Assembly (NCBI GenBank): GCA_000226015.1
Contig: JH154869.1
Coordinates: 9,570-38,586, forward strand
Source of the DNA: Mnemiopsis leidyi
Lineage: Eukaryota > Ctenophora > Tentaculata > Lobata > Bolinopsidae
Reading direction: 5' to 3'
Length of the DNA stretch: 29,017 bases
The position numbers were made by a program, and so were the translations under genes. Shown in pieces: positions 12,501 through 20,919 of the stretch; position 1 is the stretch's first letter, and every line of letters starts with the position of its first letter. Under the pieces are notes generated by a model, which saw only the letters and a list, made by a program, of their open reading frames with translations, had not been told where the DNA came from and did not search any database.

Positions 12501-15216
12501 GTCTTGAAGTTTAAGAGGATATCGTTTGATTTTGCCAACAACATTTCGGCTTCATCGTCAGAAATACCCGATATTATGTCCTCACTAATGGATTCTCCTT
12601 TGATCTTCTCTAAATCTTTTTCGGAAGTAGGACCTTTGTTTGCATCAGCAGTGTTGAAATCGGGTTTAAGTCTGGTGGGGCTAGATCTCGCAGAGTTTAA
12701 AATATTTCTATCAGTAAGTGAACTCTTCGATTGTGACACTATGCTGAGGTCATTGATATCAACTGATTTAGCATCAGATTTATCGAGGCTGTTTTTACCC
12801 AAAACACCAGGGTGTTCATATGAAGTGTCCTCAGAATCGGAATCTTCACAATCCATACTTCCAAAATGCAGCTTCGGTTCAGACCTTAAAGAATTCGTCG
12901 GAGTCAGCTGAGTTTTCTTTACTCCATCAGCAATACTTGAACGATTGCTTGGTGGTGTTTGCGGAGGGGTCTTTTTAGTAGATTTCACAACCCCACTTGA
13001 TATAGATGGTGTTCTGGAATGAGACCGTTCTGATCTTGAAGCTTCATCAGCAAATGGTGTCATCCTGAAATCACTTGGAGTATCACCCTTTGGACTGGGA
13101 GACTTCCTCCCACTGACACTACTTCTTAGGCTTTCGGACAAGTAGCCGGATATCTCAACATCAGAATTAAGAGAAATACTGTCAGACAGGGTATTTTCTG
13201 GTAAAGGAGAAATAGGATCAGGGCTGATGACTTGTCCTAACTCTGGGCTGGCGACAGGCTCTGTTTTTTCAGTGATGGAACTCAGTGTGCTGTCCTCGTC
13301 ATCCACCATATAACCAACATCTCTTGGTGAAGCTTTAGGTGTACTGGCTTCAGAACCGTCCCTTCTTGGAGTAGTTGGTAATCTTTTAGGAGAAGATTTT
13401 CCTGGCTTGTCTGAGGTCGTATCATTTCGACTAACTGAACCACTTTGTGTTGTACATGATTGTTCATCAACATCAACATCAAAACCAAGATCAAGCTTTA
13501 ATTCTTTCGCATCTGCAAAATCCTTGATAGCCTTAGGCTCCATCATCGGAATAGTTGGAATGTAACCAATATCCTCAGAACTGAGATTTACGGAAGATTC
13601 ATCGTCATTTATGTTGGAAACCTGCCCTAAAGAGTTATCATCAGTACATGGGCTTGTTCCAGGGCTGGGAGAGCGAGATGTGTTCGCTGGTAGCTCAACC
13701 TGTCCCTCACTTAGGTCTGCTGTCTTATTCAATGCCTCAAGAAGACGGTTAACGGCTGCCCCAGGTGCCACTTCAGGCTCAATTACTTTGTCATTTGACA
13801 TAGACAAATCAACCTCTGAAACAGACTTGTCAGATGTAAGAACTTGGTCAACATCAATCTCAATGTCGTCTGCAGACTTGTTGATGGGTATGTCTGGAGA
13901 TGACATCCCATTCAACTCTATTGGAGACGACATAAAGCTATCATCTTCAGTCAAATCTCCATCCGGCGGTGCAGTCCAGTCATTAGCAGAGTTCTTATGG
14001 TTGACGGCTTCATCTTGACTGTTAATTGTCGTGATGTTGTCATGCTCGGGGTTGTATTCGGGATTGTCACATTTTTTATCGTGATCTTCGAGAAGCCTTA
14101 AACAAGTATTGTCAGCACATATTTGAGCAAAATCGAAAGCTGTCCATCCATGCTTATCCTTAACGGTTGTATCTGGAAATAAACTCAGGAGATATTTCAC
14201 AATGCTCACATAGTTTGACTTCACAGCCATCATGAGAGGAGTCCTTCCCTTGCTGTCAATAACATTTAATTCCGCACTTTCAGCTCCTAAAAGTTCCACA
14301 ATTTCGTGATTATTTTTTCTCGTGGCAATGATTAATGGTGTTTCTCCTCCACTATTACGGTGGTTAACATCGGCACCAGAAATGACAAGGAGAGATGAAA
14401 TATCGACGTTATCATTTGAAATAGCATAAATTAGGGGAGAATTGCCATCTTTGTCAGCTTTATTGCAGTCAAGATCTTCAGAAAAATTGTGGTCAACCAA
14501 TAATTGAACAGATGTTGCTTGGTTGCACTCACAGCTTTTAATAAGAGCTGTTTTACCTTCATTGTCACAGATGTTTGGATTGACTGTACTGGTAGCAAGC
14601 AAGAATGCAATCGCTTCATCATGACCTTGAGCACAAGCATAATGAAGTGGAGTTCTTAAGTCTTTATCTTGTTCATTAACATCACTTTTCTTGAGAGCTT
14701 TCTTTAACTTTTTGACGTCACCTTTCCATGCTGCTTTGCAGGATGCTGGAAGTTTTTGTTTCTTTGAGAGTACGTAACCTTTACCCGGACCAAGAGAATC
14801 TGAAAATATGGGCAGTTATATTCTAGGTATGTGCCAAAAACACTTATTCAGTAACAGTTTGCTGAATTGTTATTAATATCAAATTGTTGAAAACTTTTTC
14901 TGTAGTTCATGGCTTATGTAATAACAATACACGTATGATCACCAATTCATTATCACTACAGTCTTCAAAATTCTGTTAGGTTACAACTATGTTAATCTCA
15001 ATGAACAAATAAATATGTAAAGAATGTGCCAATTGGGTGTGAGATTTCGAACTTACCAATCGAGAGGTTGGATAGACTGTAGCTTGAATCACCAGAATAA
15101 TTGCTCAATTGGGATATTGGTCTTGCTGGTGAACCTTCAACGCTTATATTTGCAAAAGACCCATCAAGACTTGTTTTGATCTTTTTTGAGCTATTTCGTT
15201 TGAAGAGCTTTTTCAT
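3212..15216 (-). CDS. ANKRD26: ANKRD26-like ankyrin/coiled-coil centriolar protein (8 exons, 2305 aa)
   Basis: Coding exons are 15216-15057, 14799-9094, 7935-7847, 7653-7509, 5830-5689, 4763-4683, 4528-4303 and 3580-3212. Every junction has GT and AG and all phases agree (1,1,0,1,2,2,0), giving 2306 codons including stop. The protein starts MKKLFKRN, like vertebrate ANKRD26 (MKKIF). About seven ankyrin repeats span residues 72-296 (TPLHYACAQGH, ICDNEGKTALI and TPLMMAV are typical). A Ser/Pro-rich acidic, probably disordered region covers about 297-1000. Coiled coil runs from about 1006 to 2200 with short breaks. The tail resembles DUF3496, with an L..M...L..SI..YL.E helix and a final YMSIMKSNYYL like the vertebrate YVQVLKKNYMI. 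Vertebrate ANKRD26 sits on centriole distal appendages and recruits PIDD1; that role is inferred here. POTE and ANKRD30 are later relatives. The length is greater than human ANKRD26 (about 1700 aa). Confidence 0.88.
3581..4302 (-). other. intron 7, no other gene seen
   Basis: 722 nt, AT-rich. Open frames of 60-75 codons on both strands have no domain, no family resemblance and no splice support. Confidence 0.7.
4303..4528 (-). CDS. ANKRD26: ANKRD26-like exon 7
   Basis: 226 nt, phase 2 to 0. The acceptor is TTCCGCAG and the donor AAT|GTAAGT. It codes for 75 codons of coiled coil (QLEEQSKARSTIEAMRSENE...), ending in a run rich in Glu and Arg. An in-frame ATG 15 nt upstream of the acceptor is intronic and is not used as a start. 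Confidence 0.85.
4683..4763 (-). CDS. ANKRD26: ANKRD26-like exon 6
   Basis: 81 nt, phase 2 to 2, so it could be skipped without a frame change. The acceptor is CTCTCAG and the donor GC|GTAAGT. It codes for RDELESVRKQAEGRARIELN..., coiled coil. Confidence 0.83.
4764..5384 (-). other. gene-distal part of intron 5, no gene seen
   Basis: Unique AT-rich intron sequence between exon 6 and the minisatellite. No conserved frame or clear repeat was noticed. Confidence 0.6.
5385..5687. repeat. 36-bp minisatellite in intron 5, touching the exon 5 donor
   Basis: The plus-strand unit is close to atgaacaaacatgcgaac followed by aaacatacaacccaacac (36 bp). Anchors fall at 5460, 5496, 5532 and 5568 with exact 36-bp spacing, then degenerate copies reach 5687. 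The sense (minus) strand is made of TGTTTGT and GCATG words. GCATG occurs seven times, four of them as TGCATG (5394-5399, 5568-5573, 5632-5637, 5668-5673). The period is a multiple of 3 and the unit lacks stops on the minus strand, so three long overlapping artefact frames appear there (Cys/Val/Phe-rich). Confidence 0.9.
5689..5830 (-). CDS. ANKRD26: ANKRD26-like exon 5
   Basis: 142 nt, phase 1 to 2. The acceptor is TTGCAG and the donor AG|GTTTGT at 5688. It codes for LQSKIQQIQGESS...LNNIHNKIGSELVT. The intron begins directly with the 36-bp minisatellite. If that intron were retained, the frame would run on for 30 hydrophobic, Cys-rich codons to a stop at 5597-5595. Confidence 0.85.
6203..6216. 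promoter_or_regulatory. perfect RFX X-box palindrome
   Basis: GTTGCCATGGCAAC satisfies every position of GTNRCC-N2-RGYAAC and is a full 14-bp palindrome. RFX factors bind such sites and drive ciliary and centriolar genes in animals. It lies in intron 4 of an ANKRD26-like gene, so it may be an intronic enhancer or an internal promoter. Occupancy is inferred. Confidence 0.6.
6645..6760. repeat. small inverted-repeat element in intron 4
   Basis: TATAGCTAAAGGAC (6682-6695) and GTCCTTTAGCTATA (6720-6733) are perfect inverted copies around a 24-nt loop that itself holds two GCTAAAT words. Related words (gcggactat..agcta) flank it on both sides. It looks like a decayed MITE or foldback element. No target-site duplication was identified. 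Confidence 0.6.
7509..7653 (-). CDS. ANKRD26: ANKRD26-like exon 4
   Basis: 145 nt, phase 0 to 1. The acceptor is TTTTAG and the donor A|GTTAGT. It codes for 48 codons (VQRDKLAQKRRVEDLEKTL...), an Arg/Glu-rich coiled coil with a clear heptad pattern. Confidence 0.85.
7847..7935 (-). CDS. ANKRD26: ANKRD26-like exon 3
   Basis: 89 nt, phase 1 to 0, between TTTCAG and AAG|GTAAGA. It codes for 29 whole codons (ELKDQLMFTQKQAEEG...), all helical and charged, and continues the coiled coil. Too short to be found as a stand-alone frame; supported by phase and composition. Confidence 0.85.
7936..9093 (-). other. intron 2, no other gene seen
   Basis: 1158 nt between giant exon 2 and exon 3. Frames of about 60 codons on both strands lack any recognisable domain. 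Confidence 0.7.
9094..14799 (-). CDS. ANKRD26: ANKRD26-like exon 2, giant exon (ankyrin + disordered + coiled coil)
   Basis: 5706 nt without a stop, coding for residues 54 to 1955 plus split codons. The acceptor TTTTCAG ends at 14800 and the donor is TAG|GTTGGT at 9093. It carries all seven ankyrin repeats, the disordered region and about 900 residues of heptad-rich, Glu/Lys/Gln-rich coiled coil. The frame continues 65 codons upstream of the first possible start inside the exon, and those codons complete ankyrin repeats 1 and 2, which supports the splice to exon 1. Confidence 0.93.
15057..15216 (-). CDS. ANKRD26: ANKRD26-like exon 1 (start codon)
   Basis: Codes for residues 1-53 plus one base. 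The start ATG at 15216-15214 is chosen because the MKKLFKRN opening matches the family N-terminus. It ends at a good donor, G|GTAAGT (15056-15051). The segment is basic and then Ser-rich, with no domain. An acceptor CAG lies at 15231-15229, 12 nt upstream of the ATG. Confidence 0.85.
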
Positions 15217-15231
15217 TTCCAGAGCATTCTG
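15213..15231 (-). promoter_or_regulatory. splice acceptor and 4-codon uORF overlapping the start
   Basis: On the minus strand the order is TTCAG (AG at 15230-15229), AATGCTCTGGAA, then the main ATG at 15216. An upstream ATG at 15227 opens ATG CTC TGG AAA TGA, whose stop overlaps the main start as ATGA. If the acceptor is used, the upstream ATG lies one base inside the exon. This could lower translation or support termination-reinitiation. It is visible in sequence; any effect is inferred. Confidence 0.5.
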
Positions 15232-15801
15232 AATGAATTGTATTTATTGAAAAATAAAATTGATAACAATTTAAATTGATAAAAACAATTTAAAAATTGA
15301 TAAAACAATTAGAAAAATTAATGTTATTGAACCAATATCACACAAAGGACACGACACACAAAAACATGAATTACATGATACATACTCGACAAAGTACTTA
15401 TAGATTTTGATATCAATATCTCCGGGATTTCGACGCAGAATACTGTTGCTGCTGCTACAGTGTAAGCTGATACTGAACTTTATCCAGCTGTCACTTTTAC
15501 TCGTACGGTTGGACACAATTTGTGTATTGCATGTTGATGTAGGATATTTGTGAAATCGTGCAATAATACTCTCTCGCACCGTGCCGCGCATTCATGTGAT
15601 ACCACGTGGGCAAGTCATGTGGGTACTATGTGCATGTCAAGTGGTATGTCAAGTATATCTATACTGTATACATATCAGTATTGTCCATAATTCTGCAATA
15701 AATACAATCTCAGTCAATATGGCAGCAACCACTTTGTTCCCTTGTCGAACTCCCGGAGATATTTATAATACATAAACACTCCAACGCTCATAGGTAAATA
15801 A
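15232..15801 (-). promoter_or_regulatory. 5' flank of the ANKRD26-like gene
   Basis: The gene's promoter, and a noncoding first exon if one exists, should lie here. A GTATGT donor candidate at about 15388-15383 could end such an exon. A CACGTG E-box is at 15603-15608. A 106-codon minus-strand frame at 15271-15591 has no recognisable domain and probably overlaps UTR or intron. No TATA box is obvious. Confidence 0.35.
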
Positions 15802-15905
15802 GTGTAATCCCTCGGCTAAGGCCTCGAGGTTACACCATAAACACATACTCGTGCGCTTCGCACACTTGTATGTGTTTATCATCCCATCCCGCTAGCGTGG
15901 GATGG
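15802..15905. repeat. three hairpins in a row
   Basis: Hairpin 1: GTGTAA and CCTCG (15802-15814) pair with CGAGG and TTACAC (15825-15835), with a 2-nt bulge. Hairpin 2: AAACACATAC (15839-15848) pairs with GTATGTGTTT (15868-15877), with an inner GTGCG/CGCAC stem. Hairpin 3: CCATCCC (15884-15890) pairs with GGGATGG (15899-15905) around the palindrome CGCTAGCG. Spacing between hairpins is 3-6 nt. It is probably a conserved piece of a mobile repeat; the family is not recognised. Confidence 0.75.
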
Positions 15906-17140
15906 TCTGTTATTTAAACCTTTTCGCGTGTCGTGTTTATGTTATTATATCTTCTAAAACATTGTTTAATATATCTTCTAAAAATCTACAATATATTTAC
16001 ATTATTATTTCTGTGTGTGTGTCAGTTAGTAACTGATATAATTTGAATGGTTCTTTTTGGCTCAAGTAGTTGCGCAAATAAAACAGTTGGTTAATGGATG
16101 GAGAACATAATACATTACCAAGCGGCTTATAAATATTGGGCCAATCACAGCGGCATAACAATGCCCCAGCCACCCCTGCTAAGCCAGGGGCGCCATTATG
16201 AGGGGGCGCAGAATCGTCATGAAAATATGGGACAATTTTGCAAGATTAATTGCGTGACTATCAAAATCGCGTCTTTGGTTTAATAAATTATGTCACTTTT
16301 TACTTAAATTTTGGCAATTTTTTCACAAATTGCTCCCAGTAAGCCCTTAAACCAGAGGCGCTACTTAGAGGAGCATTTTCATCGCCGAGGGGCGCCATAT
16401 TGGCTAGACCTACAACTTTATGCCATTGGCCATTCATTAAACTATTGTTAGCTGGTAGAACTATTAATATAGGCGCAGTTTTGTCACTAAATCATAATTC
16501 AATATAATGTTTTATTGTGTGGTTGGAATATTACAAATAACTTGAGATGTATCCAGTTGTACGGGGCCAGTTATTTTAATTTTCAATTATAAACTTTCTA
16601 ACAATACTGATTACAGCAATAACTATAACAAAAACACTATACTAGAAAAAATCTACTCTATTTAAGGGAAAATGAAATGAGTTCGCCAAATAAAATCTAA
16701 AAATCTGTGGTTGTAAAATTTTTCAACATATCTAAGTCATAGATTCATGAAATAGATGGATGCTATCGCTGTATTCAGCTGTTTGTGGGTCAGTGACACA
16801 TCTGGCTTGGGCAACTTAACTGATATAAACATTATGAGCTCAGATGCCTAGCTAGCGATTATATAATTCACCCCTACTGTAATATGTATATATAACAGAA
16901 ATGATTGCAGTGAATCGAAAAAAACACACTTGAATAAGCACACTGTAAAAGTAAGAGTAAAAGATATTTACCCCAAGTTTAAATGAATATCATCATTATG
17001 ATTATTGTGAAATTTTATGTAGGCGCTCTGTTGAAGACTCAGCTGCGTGAGTCAGGTATCACCGCGACAATGTCGAAGTCTCTTTTTGACTCGGAGTTGG
17101 GAATCAAGCATTTTGAACTGCATTTGCTAAGCCAACATAG
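15906..17140. other. intergenic, no gene seen
   Basis: AT-rich DNA. A hairpin CCCCTG...CAGGGG lies at 16173-16190, followed by GGCGCCATT. A loosely similar block (ccagaggcgctacttagagg, then ggggcgccat) lies at about 16350-16400, suggesting an old repeat. No conserved coding frame was seen. Confidence 0.5.
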
Positions 17141-17302
17141 CCCTGTGGCTCGCGCTGCGCGCGCCCTATCGGGACGCACATGTGCAATGTGCAGTGTGAG
17201 CTTTTGCGTCCGTCCCAATTTCGCGCTAAGCTCGCACAGGGATATTTGATATTGGATATTTGTGTTAATATTAACAACACCAAAGGTGGCTGCGAAGCAG
17301 CC
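17141..17302. repeat. imperfect inverted repeat and GAA-loop hairpin
   Basis: The outer arms are CCCTGTG (17141-17147) and CACAGGG (17235-17241). Inside, GGGACGCA (17171-17178) faces TGCGTCCGTCCC (17205-17216), and the region is rich in GCGC. Next comes the palindrome TGTTAATATTAACA (17263-17276). After it, GGCTGCGAAGCAGCC (17288-17302) is a perfect 6-bp stem with a GAA loop. Overlapping open frames on both strands here are by-products of the symmetry. Confidence 0.65.
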
Positions 17303-17371
17303 GCGCGCCCAGCTGCTATCGTGCATTAGCACATGGCTAGGTTGTAGGTAAAAATTTATTTATTTGTAATC

Positions 17372-17551
17372 TCACATGTCACATCTATTTATTAATTTTT
17401 CTCAGCAAGTTTAATCTATTTATATTGTAATTTTAATGTTTTATTGTTTATACTGTGTGGGTCTACTTTGTCGAGATGTTACCCGACCCGCGCGCGGCTC
17501 GCAGTTTTCTGCTCTCCTCGTTAGAACGTTAGACGGATATCATCTCGTCAA
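17372..17551. repeat. 180-bp repeat, copy left of the gap
   Basis: Nearly identical to 18797-18977, with a 1-nt indel and very few substitutions. Its last 84 bp (17468-17551) start TTGTCGAGATG and end CATCTCGTCAA, near-perfect terminal inverted repeats (10 of 11), so this part looks like a tiny MITE. A diverged third copy of that part is at 19339-19438. Confidence 0.8.
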
Positions 17552-18165
17552 ATATGATGGGTGACCCCCATCAAAAGAATGTATTTCTTACTGGATGCAC
17601 CCTGCGTCACAAGAGCAGCTTCTCATATCAATAAATTATTTAGTCTGAAATTATATTGTGATGACAAAATGTAATTCTAATTACAATTACTAATCAGAGT
17701 GCCAGAGTGCGCCGGGATCAAATTGGCGCGCGCGTACAGAAATTGGAGCTCTCATGACTTTGATGAGAATCTACAAAGACTTATTCTAAGTTAAGGTACA
17801 AAATGATTACACCATTTGAAAGATAATCTTTTGAACTACAAGTTTGTGCAAAATTCAAGAAAAATGATCAAAATCTGAACGTATCACATGCAAGAGTCCA
17901 CGCAAACATGTTAAACGTACGCCCTAATAGGCGTGTAAAAATTCGTAGATTATCGACCATAACTCCATTATTACAGACTATTAGAAAATTTTAAACTATG
18001 TTCACAGTAGCTGGAAGCATTAGAAGACAAAAGATGTAAAAAATTCTTTGTGAAATCTTATCGTTGCTGAGTATTAGATGTCTAAAAAATCTACGACCGC
18101 TACTTCTGGTTACGCGACCAAATTTACGTTATTGCATAAACGTTACAGATTGCAAATAACCTCGN
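17552..18165. other. intergenic up to the gap, no gene seen
   Basis: No coding frame of note. A short stem (cgccctaataggcg) lies near 17920. A frame starting at 18078 runs into the N block and cannot be judged. Confidence 0.5.
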
Positions 18166-18796
18166 NNNNNNNNNNNNNNNNNNNNNNNNNNNNNNNNNNN
18201 NNNNNNNNNNNNNNNNNNNNNNNNNNNNNNNNNNNNNNNNNNNNNNNNNNNNNNNNNNNNNNNNNNNNNNNNNNNNNNNNNNNNNNNNNNNNNNNNNNNN
18301 NNNNNNNNNNNNNNNNNNNNNNNNNNNNNNNNNNNNNNNNNNNNNNNNNNNNNNNNNNNNNNNNNNNNNNNNNNNNNNNNNNNNNNNNNNNNNNNNNNNN
18401 NNNNNNNNNNNNNNNNNNNNNNNNNNNNNNNNNNNNNNNNNNNNNNNNNNNNNNNNNNNNNNNNNNNNNNNNNNNNNNNNNNNNNNNNNNNNNNNNNNNN
18501 NNNNNNNNNNNNNNNNNNNNNNNNNNNNNNNNNNNNNNNNNNNNNNNNNNNNNNNNNNNNNNNNNNNNNNNNNNNNNNNNNNNNNNNNNNNNNNNNNNNN
18601 NNNNNNNNNNNNNNNNNNNNNNNNNNNNNNNNNNNNNNNNNNNNNNNNNNNNNNNNNNNNNNNNNNNNNNNNNNNNNNNNNNNNNNNNNNNNNNNNNNNN
18701 NNNNNNNNNNNNNNNNNNNNNNNNNNNNNNNNNNNNNNNNNNNNNNNNNNNNNNNNNNNNNNNNNNNNNNNNNNNNNNNNNNNNNNNNNNNNNNNN
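18166..18796. other. assembly gap (631 N)
   Basis: Unknown bases. The gap sits between two near-identical 180-bp repeat copies, the right copy starting at its edge, so repeat collapse or a scaffolding join is likely. Open frames spanning it are meaningless. Confidence 1.
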
Positions 18797-18977
18797 TCAC
18801 ATGTCACATCTATTTATTAATTTTTCTCAGTCAAGTTTAATCTATTTATATTTTATTTTTAATGTTTTATTGTTTATACTGTGTGGGTCTACTTTGTCGA
18901 GATGTTACCCGACCCGCGCGCGGCTCGCAGTTTTCTGCTCTCCTCGTTAGAACGTTAGACGGATATCATCTCGTCAA
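18797..18977. repeat. 180-bp repeat, copy right of the gap
   Basis: Same sequence and orientation as 17372-17551, cut on the left by the gap. The two copies stop matching right after ATCTCGTCAA, which marks a true repeat end. Confidence 0.8.
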
Positions 18978-19066
18978 GGTCTACTTAGCCTAACCAGCTG
19001 TGCTCACGCCGCAAAAGGGCTTTGGTCAGTTGCAGTTCAACTGTATGAGCGGGCTGGCGATTTGTC

Positions 19067-19240
19067 TGACTTTGTCCGACCCAGCTGCTATTCGAAGAAT
19101 AAAATGACGGGAGGGTGTGCGCTGCTGTACAAGCTGGCGATCTGACCGGGTTTGGAACCGCGCCCGCGCAACAATTTGTTGGATAGCGCGCACCCTCCTG
19201 TCATTTTATTCCCATGAGCAATGAGGGTCAGACAAAGTCA
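19067..19240. repeat. long foldback: 55-bp arms, about 64-nt loop
   Basis: The left arm 19067-19122 (TGACTTTGTCCGACCC ... AATAAAATGACGGGAGGG ... GTGCGC) is matched in reverse complement by 19187-19240 (GCGCAC ... CCTCCTGTCATTTTATT ... GGGTCAGACAAAGTCA), with few mismatches and a central mismatched stretch. This is a MITE/foldback candidate. A transcript across it would fold into a long hairpin. Confidence 0.75.
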
Positions 19241-19338
19241 AACAAGCACCTATGGGCTATATTGGTTTATCCCCTTGATTTATCAATTATCACCGTCGGT
19301 TTTTGTTAATGTTAGGTGTAAGTTCAGTGCCTTTTTTC

Positions 19339-19438
19339 TTGTCCAGGTGTTACCCGAACCGCGCGCGGCTTGCAGCTTTGCTGTTATCTGGTTTTCCTAT
19401 GTCGTAATTCGACTTGCAGACGGATATAATCTCGTCAA
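19339..19438. repeat. diverged third copy of the TIR mini-element
   Basis: It shares GTGTTACCCGAACCGCGCGC and GACGGATATAATCTCGTCAA with the two copies flanking the gap. Its middle differs and is longer. The right end is conserved and the left end is weaker (TTGTCCAGGTG). Confidence 0.65.
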
Positions 19439-19751
19439 CGTTTTACAAGACCCATAGCTTTCTGACAGGACCCATTGCGCGATTTAGCCATATTTTAATA
19501 TGCCAGCGCCTACAGCCTAATCGGTCTGATTTAAACGTCTTATGTTGTTTACAGTAACGGTCACAAAGAATTTGCAGTAATTTCATTTGTACATCAGTAA
19601 TGAATTTATTAAATTCCTAAGCATCTAGTTTTTTATTGTTCGGCAATGTTATCATTGATTATGTAATACGAATTATGTCATTATGATTATTTATATATGA
19701 TTATGTTCATGCACTTTCGTACTATCGGCTATTTTTACATTGCTTGACTAC

Positions 19752-19818
19752 AATGTCTTAATTATTTGCTTCTTTTTATTAGCTATAATGTCTTTATTAT
19801 TTGCTTCTTTTCTAGCAA
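19752..19818. repeat. 35-bp tandem duplication
   Basis: AATGTCTTAATTATTTGCTTC at 19752 recurs as AATGTCTTTATTATTTGCTTC at 19787, an exact 35-bp offset. Both copies carry a T-rich run followed by TAG. It lies about 150-220 bp upstream of SDR gene A. Confidence 0.6.
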
Positions 19819-19973
19819 ATGTTTCAAGTATGTGAATGACCATGGTCCATGAACTATAAAATAGTTAAATCATAATATCAAATAGAAAATAAAAATATTA
19901 CATTTCAATATATGTACCTCTTTCTTTCGTTTTCGTTTGATTTGATTTAACCCACTTTTAACGCTTTCTAGTG

Positions 19974-20738
19974 ATGAGGATTTTACAGCAATTCCCCATC
20001 AAGTCTGTGTTGGTTACTGGTGCCAACAGGGGCATTGGTTTGGAGCTAGTGAAATATTTTGTGAAACAGAAAATTAAGCACAAGAAGAAGCCTGTAAAAA
20101 TTATATCTTGCTCAAGAAGTCTTAATACGGAGCTCGAGCAGTTATTGGACTTCGTGTCCTACGTTGAACTTGATGTTACCAACAGAAACTCTGTGAATAA
20201 AGCCGTGAAGGATGTTTCTGAGATTGTAGGTGATGCTGGTCTTAATTTGCTCATCAATAACGCTGCTGTATTATACCGAGGTAGAGGTGTTCTTGGATGC
20301 ACTGATCAGGAAATGGGAGAAACATTTAACGTTAATGTTCTTGGTCCACATACTGTAACAAACAATTTTTATCCGCTATTAAAACTTGCTGCAATGAATA
20401 ATTCTCATATTCCTATTTCATGTGCTCGAGCTGCTGTCATCAACATCTCGTCTGAGCTTGGCAGTATTCAGCGCACTTTAAATAGCTACACGACAGCTTA
20501 TAGAGTGAGTAAAGCTGCGTTAAACATGCTTACAAAATGTCAGGCAGCTGAGTTTATCCAGGATGACGTACTTTCCTTATCTATTCATCCAGGTTGGGTT
20601 AGAACTGGTTTAGGTGGACCGCAAGCTCCGTTGTCTGTCCAAGAGTCAGTAGAAGACATAGCCTATATCTTGACAAACTGCACTAGAGAGCATAATGGAA
20701 TGTTTGTCAGGAAAAATCTTGTCCCAGAGCCCTATTAA
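19974..20738 (+). CDS. SDR oxidoreductase A, sniffer/CsgA-like (254 aa)
   Basis: A classical short-chain dehydrogenase/reductase, expected to reduce carbonyls with NADPH in the cytosol. The sequence shows TGANRGIG (15-22), NNAA (95-98), NISS (147-150, catalytic Ser), YRVSK (Tyr166, Lys170) and HPGW (195-198) followed by RTGLGG. The length of about 254 fits the family. An in-frame GTG lies 3 nt upstream, but the ATG at 19974 aligns with the MK/MRVL start of its three neighbours. A splice-acceptor-like CTTTCTAG lies 2 nt before the ATG. A TATAAA is at 19855-19860. There is no intron in the coding part. It is closest to gene B (shared GGPQAPLS). The substrate is unknown; Drosophila sniffer and C-factor-like proteins are the nearest named relatives I can name. 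Confidence 0.93.
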   Translation: MRILQQFPIKSVLVTGANRGIGLELVKYFVKQKIKHKKKPVKIISCSRSLNTELEQLLDFVSYVELDVTNRNSVNKAVKDVSEIVGDAGLNLLINNAAVLYRGRGVLGCTDQEMGETFNVNVLGPHTVTNNFYPLLKLAAMNNSHIPISCARAAVINISSELGSIQRTLNSYTTAYRVSKAALNMLTKCQAAEFIQDDVLSLSIHPGWVRTGLGGPQAPLSVQESVEDIAYILTNCTREHNGMFVRKNLVPEPY

Positions 20739-20919
20739 TAATTTGGAATCGGCAAAACTATTAACTAATCATATGACATATATGTGTATTTTGAATGCAA
20801 TTGTTAAAATCCTTGGAACTTTAAGTAGCTGTGTTGATTTTCACTATAGACTTGAAAATGTGTTTTTCGGAAACTTTTCAGCAAATATTTCGAACTGACA
20901 CATTCATATTCATTTTCTA

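Noticed and set aside
9114-14018. Many plus-strand frames of 60-139 codons opposite exon 2
   Set aside because: Antisense shadows of a long coiled-coil exon, caused by its codon composition.
15271-15591. 106-codon minus-strand frame upstream of the ANKRD26-like start
   Set aside because: The composition is not domain-like, no join to exon 1 fits well, and the family start MKK lies downstream. It is probably UTR or intron.
17039-17332. 97-codon minus-strand frame, and an 88-codon frame on the other strand
   Set aside because: Both run through the GC-rich inverted repeat; the apparent coding potential comes from symmetry.
18078-18950. Long frames across the N block
   Set aside because: Produced by unknown bases, not by sequence.
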